DNA from: Ipomoea triloba
Taxonomy: Eukaryota > Streptophyta > Magnoliopsida > Solanales > Convolvulaceae
Reading direction: 5' to 3'
Assembly (NCBI RefSeq): GCF_003576645.1
Contig: NC_044919.1
Span: 14,818,412 to 14,882,411, forward strand
Length of the DNA stretch: 64,000 nt
Under the pieces are notes generated by a model. That model had not been told where the DNA came from. It saw nothing but the letters and a program-made list of their open reading frames with translations, and did not search any database. Positions 1 through 12,278 of this stretch are shown here, piece by piece (position 1 is the stretch's first letter; each line of letters opens with the position of its first letter). The translations under genes were made by a program, and so were the position numbers.

Positions 1-59
<59 letters not shown>
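1..59. repeat. (TA)n microsatellite at window edge
   Basis: The window opens inside a pure TA dinucleotide run that ends just before position 60, so its full length is unknown. 60-420 is AT-rich sequence with no coding signal; it is probably upstream DNA of the PADRE gene. Confidence 0.95.
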
Positions 60-62
<3 letters not shown>

Positions 63-420
63 TGGTTTCAATGAGAACCATGCCTCAAGTGAAAAGTTGC
101 GGACAAATTTAAACTATTGATCTACTAGATCTACTAGGAATTGCAATTCTTTTCCCACATTATTCATTCCCTCTAACCAAACGTCTCGTAATGATTGAAA
201 GTAAAAGGGAAAAAAAAAAAAAGATCATTCAAAAATATTATAAATTTTAAAAGTTTGTAAAAAAAATGACCTCATTCTTTTTTTTACTTGATTTCTTATC
301 AATAAGATCTAACTTTGATTTATCTAGAGATTCTCACCTAGGAAGTAATTATCATATGAAATGGATTCTATACAGGGGACAAAAGGGACTTTTTCCCTCG
401 ATATTTTAAATTATTGATTT

Positions 421-428
421 TGTGTGTG

Positions 429-465
<37 letters not shown>

Positions 466-466
466 A
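421..466 (+). promoter_or_regulatory. GT/AT microsatellite in the PADRE core promoter region
   Basis: A short GT run passes into about 26 bases of AT repeats, ending roughly 50 bases before the ATG at 517. It offers many TATA-like registers. Whether it is the TATA element used is inference; a 5' end map would decide. Confidence 0.4.
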
Positions 467-516
467 CATGAGATGGTAGCTTGAGAATAGAAAGAGAGCC
501 TAAAGAGGAAGAGAAA

Positions 517-1209
517 ATGGGGAATACTTTAGGGGGAAAGAAAACGGCTAAGGTTATGAGAATCGACGGGCAGACCATGAAACTGAAGACGCCGGTGAAC
601 GCCGGCGAGGTGGTAAAGGATCATCCCGGCCACGTTTTGCTGGAATCCGAGGCGGTGAAGCATTACGGGATCCGAGCCAAGCCGCTGGAGCCGCAGGAGC
701 CGCTGCGCCCTAAGCGGCTCTATTTCTTGGTGGAGCTGCCCAAGTTCCCGGCTGAGGCTAAGGCCGCTCGGCGTGTCCGCTCCGGGATTCAGATGAGCGC
801 CAAGGACCGCCTCGAGAACCTAATGTTGGCTCGGAGATCGGTTTCGGACCTCTCGATCATGAAGCCGGCTAGCATGTCGGCGGAGCTGGCCGGGGAGGAG
901 CCGGAGCCGGCTGCTGCTGCAGCAGCCGAGAAGGGCGCTGTGCGGCTCAAGGTACGGCTGTCCAAGGCGGAGGTGGAGAAGCTGATGATGGAAAGTAAGG
1001 ACGAGAGCGAAGCCGCCGAGAAGATCATGCGGCTCTGCATGGCTAACAACGGTGGCTCCACCTCCACAGTTGACAACTCGGCTCCAGCCGAACCGGCCGC
1101 TCAGAGCCAGACGGCGGTTGCTTGTAATCGAGGTCTCAAAACGCGTCAGGTACCTTCGTTTTCGGATTTTTTTTTTCAATTTTATTTCATATTTCCGATT
1201 AATTCCATC

Positions 1210-1248
<39 letters not shown>

Positions 1249-1864
1249 GGCGGAAATTACATTTTTGGTTTTACAGTTATATCGGTGATACAAACTTAGT
1301 TCCTAAGTTATAACTTTCTCAAAAAAAAGTTATATGTTTGATCATTACGAAGGATTAAATAACTTATGGGTTAAAGAAAGCACGCATTTAATCCAAGGAT
1401 TAAGTTTGTATTACGGGTATGACTGATAGAACAAAAATACAATTTTCTCTAATAATAATCTAACTGATATGTGATATTTCAACTGAAAAATAACAGGAAA
1501 ATGCTATTTTTCTCTTGATTTTCATTTTTATCCACCAAATTTTTTTTTATCATAATGTGACTTTCATTTATTGGGTGTCAATGAATTAGTTAATTCTCCA
1601 TTATAAATAAATTTAACTACCAATCACATGATCGCACTCAGAATGGAAAATTTGTAGGGGAAATACAGAAAGATTTTGTAGCATTACTGAAATGAATATA
1701 TAATAAATTCAGTGACTTCATACTTAGCTTACATCACCATGACACCATCTTTATAAATTTGACTAATATTTCCATTATTATATATTGTTTATTATTTGCA
1801 GAGAAAGGTGGGATTCTTGCCAATCATGGAAGGAGAGATCCAACATTTAGCAATGGCCTCTTGA
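517..1864 (+). CDS. PADRE (DUF4228) domain protein, two exons
   Basis: The coding sequence joins 517-1149 and 1802-1864: 211 codons plus 20 codons and a TGA, giving 231 residues. The junction is CAG|GTACCT and TTGCAG|AGAAAG; it keeps frame and yields a C-terminus GFLPIMEGEIQHLAMAS. The protein begins MGNTLGGKKTAKVMRIDG, the usual small plant DUF4228 start, with a possible N-myristoylation glycine at position 2. It then has the lipid/hydrophobic-type core 'GEVVKDHPGHVLLESEAVKH' and a 'LYFLVELP' strand near residue 70, followed by a basic, serine- and alanine-rich low-complexity middle. Family members respond to pathogen and abiotic stress; their biochemical role is not known. Exon 1 is much richer in G+C than its surroundings. 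The ATG at 517 is chosen because it gives the MGNT start; in-frame sequence upstream has no ATG. If the intron is read through, translation runs into the (AAT)n tract as poly-isoleucine, which confirms the splice is needed. Confidence 0.88.
1207..1249. repeat. (AAT)n microsatellite in the PADRE intron
   Basis: About 14 AAT units lie in the single intron (1150-1801), some 60 bases after the donor site. They are likely to be length-polymorphic. Confidence 0.9.
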
Positions 1865-2265
1865 ATTTTAGTATACTAGTTAATATCATGGTGGAGTATA
1901 TATAATTATATATACTCTTTTATACTTTCTTATTGAATTCGATCTTAGCTTAGTTAGTAGAGAATTTTGGAGCACTCTTTTGTATATAAAAATTTAAAGG
2001 CTCAGTTCTGGAGAAATATATTTTTATTTTTATTTTGTAGGTAAATTGAGAATGAGAGAGTTGGCAAGAGTGTGTTTTAGATTTAGCAATTACCAATTAG
2101 GATAGATTTATGTCATGTATGTTATGTTTTTGTTTGCAATTTCATGCATTGTCTTACCCTCATCTCTTGTTTTAATTAGTTATTACAATTATTCTTTAAA
2201 GATATATAAAACAAGCACAATTAATGAACTAAATGGACTTAAACTTATTGTGTAAACTAAAACTA
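1865..2265 (+). other. PADRE 3' UTR and following intergenic DNA
   Basis: AT-rich sequence follows the stop codon. It has several AATAAA-like and TATATA signals but no ORF. The transcript end cannot be fixed from sequence. Confidence 0.5.
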
Positions 2266-2280
2266 AACTATTTATGACTT

Positions 2281-2387
2281 CTTTTTTTTTTTGCACAAAA
2301 GTCAGCATTGTCTCCACTGAGACTCGAACCCACCACCTCTTGTATAAAGAAAAAGGTTTAATACCACTGAACCACAAGGTTCTTGAT
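2281..2387 (-). mobile_element. tRNA-derived SINE with perfect 15-bp target duplication
   Basis: On the - strand it starts with a box A-like TGGTTCAGTGGTATTAAACC, has a box B-like GGGTTCGAGTC, and ends in a poly(A) of about 12 bases (poly(T) at 2281 on +). The flanks 2266-2280 and 2388-2402 are both AACTATTTATGACTT. This is a direct sign of target-primed insertion. Confidence 0.88.
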
Positions 2388-2624
2388 AACTATTTATGAC
2401 TTAATAACTTAATATATGAGATCGATTATGTCACAAATAATAAAGAACTTATCAATATACAATTCTCATTGATTTCATATTAATTTGATCATGATTATTA
2501 ATTTCAATAATTTTCTTCAATATAAATAAGTTAGGGGCTATGGTAAGTTGGTAACAAAGTTTGGGATTCACCTAATTTCCAAAGTAGTCCAAACCATCAA
2601 AATTGGTTAAAGCCACACTTAGAG

Positions 2625-2935
2625 AAGTAGGGGTGTTTGTTTGGTTAATTCAGTTAATAATCGAATCGAATTAATTAAAATTGTAAAATATTTTAACCAT
2701 TAACTGAATTGAAATTCATATTTTCGAATAAATCGAACCATAAAATTTATAGTTTCGCACCACAAAACTGTCATTACATATTTACATCAATACATAAATG
2801 ATAAAATTTGAAAAGCTAGTCTAATATATAGTACAATTTATAAATTATAAAAAATATATATATATATATATACACATAATTTGTTTAACCAATTGGTTAA
2901 TTTGGATAACCAACACTTTCAAGCCTACTTAAATG
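2625..2935. mobile_element. hAT-like MITE remnant
   Basis: The left end reads TAGGGGTGTTTGTTTGGTTAA and the right end holds inverted GGTTAATTTGGATAACCAACAC. The interior is AT-rich with repeated TTAACTGAAT/GAATTAAC motifs. The TIR style fits hAT MITEs; no clear 8-bp duplication was found, so the ends are approximate. Confidence 0.5.
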
Positions 2936-3094
2936 TTAACCTAAATTCTTAAAACCAAACCAAAATATGTTGGTTAAAAGTTTAATTGTACACGCTCGCA
3001 TGTGAGGGGTAAAATTTTTGCAAGAGTTACTTTTTTAGGTGATCGGAAAATGGGTGTTGCTGCCGCAATCATAGATTCTTTTCTTTTCTTTTTG

Positions 3095-3475
3095 AAAAAA
3101 AAAAAAAAAAACAAGAACATTAATTCATAAAAGGGACCCAAAAAACCAAGGGGACACCCTCCCAAACATTATAAAATAATTTCACACCAACCGCTTTAGC
3201 CAAGCAGTGGGTAGCTTGATTAATATCTCTACTAATAATGTGTCTAACTAAGCAAACATCAAAACTTAGCATAATAAGTTTAGAAGCCTAAACAACCGAT
3301 CCAACGTAAGAAAAATCGTAACATTCTTAGAGAGACTCACAAAAAGATTAGACAATCAGTTTGCACACAAACATTATTGAACGCTTTTCTCCCTTGAGGC
3401 CGAATAAAGCCCCCTACACACCATTACCTCCGCAAGAAGAGGACCATTGGCCGCCGCCAAGAAATACCCCGGTTC
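3095..3475 (-). pseudogene. LINE remnant: RNase H-like (RVT_3) 3' end
   Basis: On the - strand, broken frames recall the C-terminal RNase H-like domain carried by plant LINEs: an 'LLAEVMVCRGLYSAS' stretch and a final 'THCLAKAVGV' then 'VWEGVPLVFWVPF' before a stop. It is followed by a long homopolymer (3099-3115). Several stops and frame changes make it inactive. Copy limits are approximate. Confidence 0.6.
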
Positions 3476-3763
3476 CGTTATTTGATTTAGTTGCTTTCCA
3501 CACACCATACAGCATGGTTTCAGCTGTCCACACGCCATGAATGACTCCTCTAACTTAACAACATTACTTGATTAGTTGCTCAAGTTAAACACCTCAATTT
3601 TCATTACTTTTTTTTTTCCTTAATTTTTAACTAAAGAATAAGAGTGTAGTTGAACCAATAAATTTATGAATATTTCATTCATGTATGTACATGCATAGTG
3701 TTCAAAATTTTAAGCTTAATAAATTAATGAAAAAATTAAACTTTTTATCCCTATTTGTTGGCC

Positions 3764-3950
3764 GTGCTCACTTCTTATCCCTGAGCTATAACTAATGTTG
3801 CAATTTTCATCATTTTTTTAACAAAACATTAGGGACAAAATTTACAACGCCAGTTATGTTATAGCTTAGAAATGAGAAGTGAGCATGTCCGATTAGAAAA
3901 AGGACGAAATTTACAATGCCAGTTATAGCTTAGGGGCGAGAAATGAGCAG
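3764..3950. repeat. Short duplicated and inverted repeat unit
   Basis: Segments at about 3834-3884 and 3902-3950 are near copies (GACAAAATTTACAACGCCAG then GACGAAATTTACAATGCCAG, each followed by TTATAGCTTAG). 3764-3794 carries the reverse complement of the GAAATGAGAAGTGAGCA part. It is probably a degraded fold-back element. Confidence 0.5.
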
Positions 3951-3985
3951 AACACAACCAACAAGAATGAATCCTACGATTACCC

Positions 3986-4689
3986 TATAACTTAGGGACG
4001 GAAGTGCAATCTTCCCTAAATTAATACACAAAAATATAAAATACACATTTAAAATTAAATATCTAAAAGATAATACAGTAAATAGCAATTCAACAAATAA
4101 ATGAAAAAAAATATTAATATTAAATAATTTATTATTTATAAATTTTGATGTAAAAAATATACACAAATTCATAACTAATATGCCCTCTTCAAAAAAGAAG
4201 CTAATTCCTAGACATGTGTCTGTAATACTTTGAATGCCAGCCGGCCTGTCATACAGCTACGAGTCTATCATCACTGGACTTTAATTTGCTTTCAAGTGGA
4301 CACGTTCACATAATCTGTAATTTCATGTTTAACAACCAACAAAAAACGTCATTCTTCACGTAAGACACACACAATCAACCAAAATTCAAATGCTAATCAA
4401 TGGTGTTTTGAACATAATAAAGGACAGACACATGCAAGTTAGTTTTCTTCTTTTGTCCGTTTTGTTCTCCAACTGTTGGGGTTCAAAATCATTAGTCAAA
4501 CGTTAGGTGGAGTAGTAAGCTTGATTAACGGCTTGACTCATTGCAAAGTGCAAACAGCCACACTCAATTTTGTGAATTAAGTAATAATTATATCTAAAAT
4601 TCCCACTGTAATCAAAATTTGATTTCTGCGGGAAGATATAGTGTTGTAGGATGTAAAAAAGATGGTGAAATGAATGTGTACCTGAGAGT
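3986..4689. other. Intergenic DNA and FAB1C 3' UTR side
   Basis: The two genes converge here. AT-rich sequence without supported ORFs; the part next to 4690 must contain the kinase gene's 3' UTR on the - strand. Confidence 0.5.
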
Positions 4690-7600
4690 TCAGGGCGACC
4701 ATTGATCAGGGACCGTAAGGAAGTAGGAGGTCATAGCTTTCCTGAAACGTTTCTTGTACTGTATAGGAGAAATGACGGTGGGAGATGCGTTCTTGGGTCC
4801 GCCCAGTATGCCCGAGGCCTTCACCCACGTCTCCAAGTGCTTGTCCCATGTATACTGCCTCATGAAATCGATGATACCCAGCACCAGCTCTTTCCTCTCC
4901 TCATCCACCCCCACCAACAAAGAATAGTCCATCACGTAAACACCCTGCTCCATCATAGTCTTCTTGTTAGCCAGTGTTGTAAAAATCGGTCTAGGCAGCA
5001 GCCTAGGTGCCGATTAGACGCTAGGTGCCCCTAGGCCGAGAGAATTTTACCATTAGGCAAACATTAGTCAGCCGGCCGATTAATCAGCCAACTAGGTGGC
5101 CTAGGCGCCCAACTCGGCCGACTCAACGCCTGAGTTGGCCAAACTAGGTGCCCGAGTTGGCAAACTCGGCCAATTAGGCCGGGTGTTTTTTTTTAGTGTG
5201 CAATGTGTAGATTGCTGTGTTTTTTTGTTATTATTACTCGTCCACCTAGGCGCCCGACTAGGGCCTAGCACCTTCTACAACATTGTTGTAAGCTCACAAA
5301 CACAACACACGGTGACCCTTTTTTAACATTTTTCATATTGCAATATTCAACTAATTCAAGAAAATGTAAACAAAGAGCTCAAGTAGCTTACTGCTAAAAA
5401 GGACGTATCGTTCCATACAGCTCTCTCCAAACTTCTTTTTGCTTTGCTTCCCAGAAATATCGGTTTCGTCTGCAAACTCTCTAAAAAGTTCAAATCCAAC
5501 AACACTTTGTTTGCTTTTGTATCTGAGTTGTAACGGGATCGCACTGACCCCTTTAGATCATACACCCTCGAAATACTCCGTCCATAGAAAAGGTTCTCCA
5601 TCACAATTAAATCCATTTTTGTTTCCTTCCCTCCTTTCAAGTGTTTCACTGCAACCTAATCATTTCATGTAAACATTCAAATACAATTCTTCTTCAGGAG
5701 TAAATGCAATAAACAACAAAAACCAAGAATCAAATCAGAGAAAGGGAATCAAACCTGATAAATACCAACAACTTTAGCAAGGCAGGTTGGGCTTCTTGAG
5801 CTATGAGAATCTGTCAAATATTTGAAATACTTGGGAGCAAACTCTTCGAAAGAATCTAACTCAGTCTTTTGAATTTGTTTTATTATGAACCTTTCATCGA
5901 GTGACTTGGCAAAATAAACATTACTCTTTCCTCCTTGAGCACTCCATCTCTTACAACGGCTTAAAGAGCGTATAAAGTCCAGTTCACTAGGACAACATTT
6001 CTTCCGAAGATCATCAAACTGTTTAGCAAAGTAACATGTGACAGAAAATTTCACCTTACCCCCAGTGTTGGAAGATCCATCCTCAAAAGATATTCTAGGA
6101 TGAGGAGAAAGTTTCGGATCTGAAAACAGGAAACCAGTTCTACCAGATGCATCTTCAGAACCATAACTTCCAAAGTGCATATAGTCTAAGTCCAGTGAGC
6201 CAAACCGTTGCCATGTTGAAAGCTTAGAGGCTATGGGACTTTCCTTGTTGGTATCACTCACGCCCCACCCACCTTCAGACATATATGGCTTATCAGTCAC
6301 CCAGTCTTTATATTCCTTGGAACTAAGAGCATAAGATATTATGCTAGTAGGCTCATTATCATATACAGCAATTACAACATCCTTTTGGCCATTCTCTGGA
6401 ACCATTAATCTTGCTCCTTCTGGCAGAATAGATGCATGAGAGGTGAAAGTGGTGGATGAACTCGGTAAAAGATTTAACTTCTGAGCCTCCCTGGGTAGAG
6501 CCTGAGAACAAATCTGAATGTTGGAAACAGGGTCTCTGATCATATTCCTGTAGTCTCCATAGGCATGAAAAGATTTTAGTGTTGATAAATATGATGGGGA
6601 TGGTGGCATTCTTTTACTAATTCTTTCTTCAACTCTCAGAGCAGAGTCAAAGGAATAAACTCTTGCCGGTGATCTTAACCTTTTACAAGTAGGACTGTCA
6701 ATATGACTTAGTTGCCTGAAAGAAGCAACTCGGCGTTCACCTTCTTGCAACGAAGCATGAACCTGCATGTCTTGGGAAGATGGATCTATACCAGTCCAAG
6801 CACAATCTATTTTATCAGAAAGAATAGAACCAGCCGAAGGGGCCCGCTCCAAGGATGACTTGTTGACTGCATTATCCAACCCAAGTTGTGTTTCAAGAGT
6901 CTTGTCACCATTAAATGAGGTCAATAAGGAACCTTGCTGATAGCTAAGAGCATCTTGTGGTACAGGAGGCTCATCGTGCTCAGAATGCAAAGCTTTCCCT
7001 GGGCATTCCTCTGAGTTTGAAAATTCATGCACATTCTCTTCATAAGCATGTTCAAGACTGCCATCCTTAAATATTGTTTCACCTCCCCACTCTCCAGGGT
7101 TAATACAAGACACTGCAATCTCAGGATGCTGTGAACTAAAAAAGTTATTGAAAAGGGATTCCATATAATAAAGACGGTGATCCCAGACATGCAAATCAGT
7201 TAAGAGGGAATGTCTCAGGCGATTAAGTTCAAGAACGTCAATTATTGTCTGGCCTTCCTCTGACGTCTCTTCATGAGTAGGTTGATGCAGGTCCTATTAG
7301 CCAAAGGAAATGAAATCAAACAGAAAAATGTAAAAATAAATAGAAGTGTTATGGAATTTACGTTAACACATCCAGATGTTTGATTCACATTTAAAGCACA
7401 TTGTATAGCTTATGAACAAGAAATTAAATAGAAATGATTTGTTGAATTTCTAGTCAGTACTCACATTCCAATAATTCTTTTCTTTCATTAGCATGTCTTT
7501 TAACTCCAGAATGCAGTTATGCAATCCGTACATATTGTTCCAATCACATACAACAGAGGCACTTTTCTCCTCAAACTTCTGAACAGCACTAGATATCTCA

Positions 7601-10600
7601 GCATACAAGGACTTGGCTTTCCTCAAAAGCTGCACACAAATAAGAGTAATAAATCTATAGCAGTTTGAGGCAAAAGAAACAGAAGCAGTTTAATATTTAT
7701 TATGAATATCAATTTGAGAAAACAGGGAGCATTTTTTTATAATATATGAAGCACCTCAGCCACTTCTTTCATAATCCAAGCCTGTTCTGACTGACTATTG
7801 AACTCAAGAACTGATGGTGGCAGGCGTACTGAGAGAATATCAATAGGGGAATAGCGGAAGCATGCGATCATACTTCCGCACCTGTCAAAGAATAAAACGA
7901 ACACTATTATCCTCAAGTACCAAATTGAATAAACAATTGGGACAAGGGTCAAATAAGTCTTAGAACTTTAAAAACATGGAACTGAGCCCTAGAACTGAAG
8001 GGAAAAAACAAAAAAAAAACCAATAAAAGGATGCCACATCAAATAACAATTGCGCATGTGAGACGCTACACCAGCAAAAACCAATAAAAAGGGGTCTACT
8101 GTACTTTCTTTAAAAGTTCAAGTCTCTATTTAGAGTTTTTATAGTTCATGTGCTCAATTGCATTTTTTGAAAAGGTCTGAACAAAAATCAAAGACTTGCA
8201 TACCCATAATATCGGAGGCAGTCCCTTTGCAAAGAATGACCACAAGTTGCAATACGGTTTGCAGTTTTATGGTCAGAAAAACTAAGTTCCAAAAATTTCC
8301 CAAAAGATAAGCCCCAAGCAGCATCAGACAAGAGTACCCGACGAGTCGCTGGGGGTACTCCATCTACTTGTGCACATTCGAGACAACGGTGCCACATCCA
8401 TATCTTTCTATCCCTTTCTCCTGGAAGCTTCACTGAGGGAATCCGCCTGACATTTATTGTGAGGTTCCCATGTTGATGAGTATAGCAAATGACATGGGCC
8501 TCAGCTGGCTCCTTGCATGATTGACAAGTAGATGTCTGCAATGGATGAGCATTAAAAAAATAGCTTAAATTTGTAAACACTAGATATTTTCCAAAATAAA
8601 ATAAAGATTTGTAATAAAATGTACCTCACTCAGAACATCATCCTGAAGATACTTCCCAAGAGGTTTATCAAAAGGGCTATAAAACTTGAAGCGAAGGAGC
8701 CGAGAGCGTTCACATACAGTATCATTTAGCACACACCGGCTCGAAAAGGATACTAATATGCTCTGGTGTATGTCAGCAGCTGAATTGTATTCATCAGAGC
8801 CTTCAATATTAAATCTTTCAACTGTTGAGAGTTCAGAAGGTTCCCCAGGTTCACCACCCTCATTACAATCAGTTTCCAGTGATCCATGTACTTCTACAGG
8901 AGATGATAAATACTCGCCAATTTGATGCTGAGATAATGACTCAAGCACTCCATTCTCCATATTAATGTTGGGAGATCCACAATTGGTTCCTTTCAAATAA
9001 CTTGTAGGAGCAATAGAAGAGGGGTTCATTGCAATAGCATTATTGACAGGCTTCCTCTCTGGTATAGAAATGGAGCGTGCTACTGTCATTTTAGGTAGAG
9101 TAGCACCCTCATCAGCAAGAAAAGATGTTTCAAGGGATAAATGATATGCCGCAAATACAGCATACTGAACAACCCTTTTCACTTTCTTTAGGACCTCAAT
9201 AGGCAATCCCTTCAACAGGACCTACAAAAATTGAAATAAAATCAGATTTTCCTAGATTGTATTGTGCTTTAAACACTTCATACAGGAAGTCAGGAATGAA
9301 GTGAAAAATTGAGTAGGTCAGAACACAAAGAAAATACTAATAAAGTAATGACAAAGGAGAGAGGCACAAAAATACTGAAGCAATTTGCAGGTCACGAACA
9401 ATGTGAAAAGATGTATCTCGTTAGCAATGCCAATTATAACTGAAGGTATTTTTTCACTCTCATAAGACATACACGTATTGGCAATATATCTATAACCCGA
9501 TCATTCAAATAGGATTATCTGAATTGCATGACATGAATAAGGGTTTCACAGTATCTATTAGTACACAATTTTGTCAGGGACATTAAGAATTTAGAACAAG
9601 GCTCTAATGCCAAAAGCATAGTGGCAAAAGTGAGCCCAAAGTTTGTGTCATCAATAACATGACTCTATTAAGTGTGGCAAAAACTCATTTAGTTAATAGC
9701 ACAAATTCATAATCATAGAGCTAAATCATGAAAGCCTGGAAACTATTCAAGACTTGCACGGTTGCACCATGATACTATGTGCACAAAACCTGAATATCAG
9801 ATAGCATCCAGAATTCTCAAATACTCCATGTTTCACACGTTACCCGACAGATATAATGAGGGCAAGATTTTAGGTAGAGAACAGTACCGTGCAACCTAAG
9901 CGCCTGGGACAGCCATCAAAAAACATCAGTGTTTTGGATGGCTTCTTGTTGGTGGGCTCATGCTCCTCAGCCACTTTTTCTAAACGAAAGAGTTCACAGT
10001 GGCCCAGTCTTGTTGTGGATATGTTATCAACAGATGGAGTTACAGAAGCACCAGTGCACCTAGCTATTCGTTCCAGTACTGGCCTTTTAACATTTAGCAC
10101 TAAAGAGATCTCCTTTGCCAATAGGAGCTCTTGAGCATATGAAGATACACTCTTCTCCACTAGGAGCACATTTGGATGGTGACCCTCTATTTTTGAAACA
10201 ATCCTCCCGAGGTGATCTCTCTCCTATCAACATAACCAAATTAGTAATCTTTCCTGGCTCCCTAATTCTTGCAATTCATTCACAAATAAAACATAACAAA
10301 AAATGTAAGGCAATGAAATAGAACCTGTTGCAATAAGGTGTTGAAAGATGCCAACTGATTAGGTGCTCTTTGGTACTCAAGTGCCCCTCCCAAGAGTAGT
10401 ATTCTAGCATTTTTATATTGTGAAGTCATGCGCTTGTGCTTAATGTTCTTTGTACAAACTATTCCTTTGATAAGCGTGCTGAATTGATAAAAAATAGAAG
10501 TTCTAATTATAACTGAATGCATATGATTAAAATGTTGAGGTGGTTGAGCAAATATTACTTCAAGGTGGGACAAGCAATTACCTGTCACAGGGCCTTCCTG

Positions 10601-12278
10601 AAGCCACACATTTAACCTTTACATAGTCACCAGGATCCATGCTGCCCCCTCTACTGGTATCTGGCTTCACAATATTTGCGGCCTGCCAAGCTATTGAAGT
10701 AACTATATCAAGCCATTTCTCAGCACTACCTTCATTCTCTGACCTTATACCTTCTGCTTGCAATAATTGTGACACGAGAGCCTTAAAATGGCTAAGAACC
10801 TGGTGGTCCAGATTCTGCTTCTCCTTCAAGGGGAACATGCTACCAAGATTACCACTCATAGAAAATGTTGCACCTGACTCTCCAATTTCATCATCCTCAT
10901 CATCATAGATAAAGTAATTGTTTTCTGTTTCATCATTTTCATTCTCAGGTGGAGGAGGAAACCATATAAGACTGTTGTTTTCAAAATCTAATAGCTTGTG
11001 CTCCCTCTCAGACTGGTTTTGGGTCCCAGACAAATTATGACCATCATCAGCAATCTCTAGATCCCCCACCCCTTTCTCAAGCCTACTTAAAATATTCAAG
11101 GTTTCTTGATCAAGGGTACCATGATTGTGAGACATGAAGGTCTCCAGCTGCTTTTGCTGTACAGAACACCCAACTATTCTGGAATTAAAATGAATCCTAG
11201 AAGGGCTAACAGAAGGACTTGATCCAACTGATTTAGAACTATAAAATTCATGTACAGCACTAACACTACTGGAATCTATATCTGAAGTATCATGACAACA
11301 GTCACTCAGTGGGCTTAAAAAATGACTTGCCAAATCATCACCTTCGTCTTCATCACTCCTAAGTAATAAAAACCAGAACATATATCAGTTCAAACTTCAA
11401 AGCAGCAAGAAAGTCATGCAAAAGAATTTCTAACTGCAGACTTAAAATTTTTGTAGAGCCAGGCAAGCAGGAATTGGAGGAAATCAGTGTGTTTGGGCTA
11501 TAATTTCTTAAGATCAGTTACTAATAAATAATAATAACCAACCAAAATTTTGAATAAATCTAAATCATATTTGTTAAGCAAAAATAAATACATTAAGCTG
11601 ATTTATGACAATAAGAAATACATGTATTTAAGCAAATAGAGTATCAAGTTTCTAATACTCTGCAAATAAGACATGGAGGGTATAATTTTCTAGTAAACAA
11701 TAAGAAATTTCACACTACAAGGAATCAAAATTACTTAATCTAAAAGCCTTTTGCATTACTACGTGCCATAGTTCATACCTGCTTGGGGAGCGGTGAAACG
11801 ATGAAGGAGATGGATGACTTGAAAAAGATGTAAAACTACTCTTTGTTGCAGCACTGAAGGAATAAATATCAATTCTGTCATTACTATTTGGTGAAGGTGG
11901 TTCTAGGCATTGCCGGGGCAACTCAGAAGGATGGATTTTATCACAATACTTCCTATTACTTCTACGCCAAGTACTAAAATCAGTGCAGAACTTGCAAGAC
12001 TTTATGTGAATCTCAGCCTCCTTTGTGCTTCCCATAACACCAGATGCAACAACACCGAAAGAAAGATCTCCGTGCACACAGTCCCCACAAAACACTCGAT
12101 TGCAACTTTGGCACTGGTACTTGAGCGAAGACCCAGTAAAATTCATTTTACATTCACAGCAAGTTCTGTTAGAATCCATTACAAACCCTCCAGAAAAAGT
12201 TGGATTAACGGTTGCTCTCAAAATCCAAGATTTGACCTTTTGAATCAAATCTAATAGTGAACTATCAGGCACTCCCAT
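4690..12278 (-). CDS. FAB1C: FAB1C-type phosphatidylinositol-3-phosphate 5-kinase (PIKfyve/Fab1 family), 11 exons
   Basis: Exons on the - strand: 12278-11779, 11358-10582, 10478-10325, 10223-9888, 9221-8625, 8535-8204, 7881-7755, 7629-7465, 7293-5755, 5655-5392, 4944-4690. All introns are GT-AG, phases agree, and they sum to 5046 nt or 1681 residues plus stop. The family converts PI(3)P to PI(3,5)P2 on endosome and vacuole membranes. Order of parts: MGVPDSSLLDLI N-terminus as in the plant C subtype; a FYVE-like finger with four Cys pairs (C40/C43, C56/C59, C64/C67, C95/C98) but no RHHCR motif; an acidic middle; a chaperonin-like (Cpn60/TCP1) region around residues 430-620; a Cys-rich region about 789-900; the kinase from about 1409. 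Kinase signatures: glycine loop QGGKSNVYF, Lys1468 in FIIK, MENLFYG, DLKGS (1542-1546), MDYSLLVG and GIID (Asp1623). All are present, so the enzyme looks functional. Loss of the basic FYVE motif suggests weak or no PI(3)P targeting by that finger. The gene-type assignment comes from recalled resemblance to the plant FAB1C subtype. Confidence 0.93.
4972..5285. mobile_element. hAT-type MITE in the last intron of FAB1C
   Basis: The ends are CAGTGTTGTAAAA and (inverted) CAATGTTGTAGAA. The flanks are TTGTTAGC (4964-4971) and TTGTAAGC (5286-5293), an 8-bp duplication with one mismatch, as expected for hAT. The 314-bp interior is GC-rich and built of CCTAGGCGCC/GCCGAGTTGG motifs in both orientations. 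It lies 27 bases from the acceptor of exon 11. Confidence 0.88.

Noticed and set aside
820..1293. Antisense frames opposite the PADRE gene
   Set aside because: Shadows of GC-rich exon 1 and of the (AAT)n tract; the + strand frame has the family motifs.
11712..11726. CACTACAAGGAATC in FAB1C intron 1, like a CACTA transposon end
   Set aside because: No second inverted end and no 3-bp duplication; the intron is otherwise ordinary.
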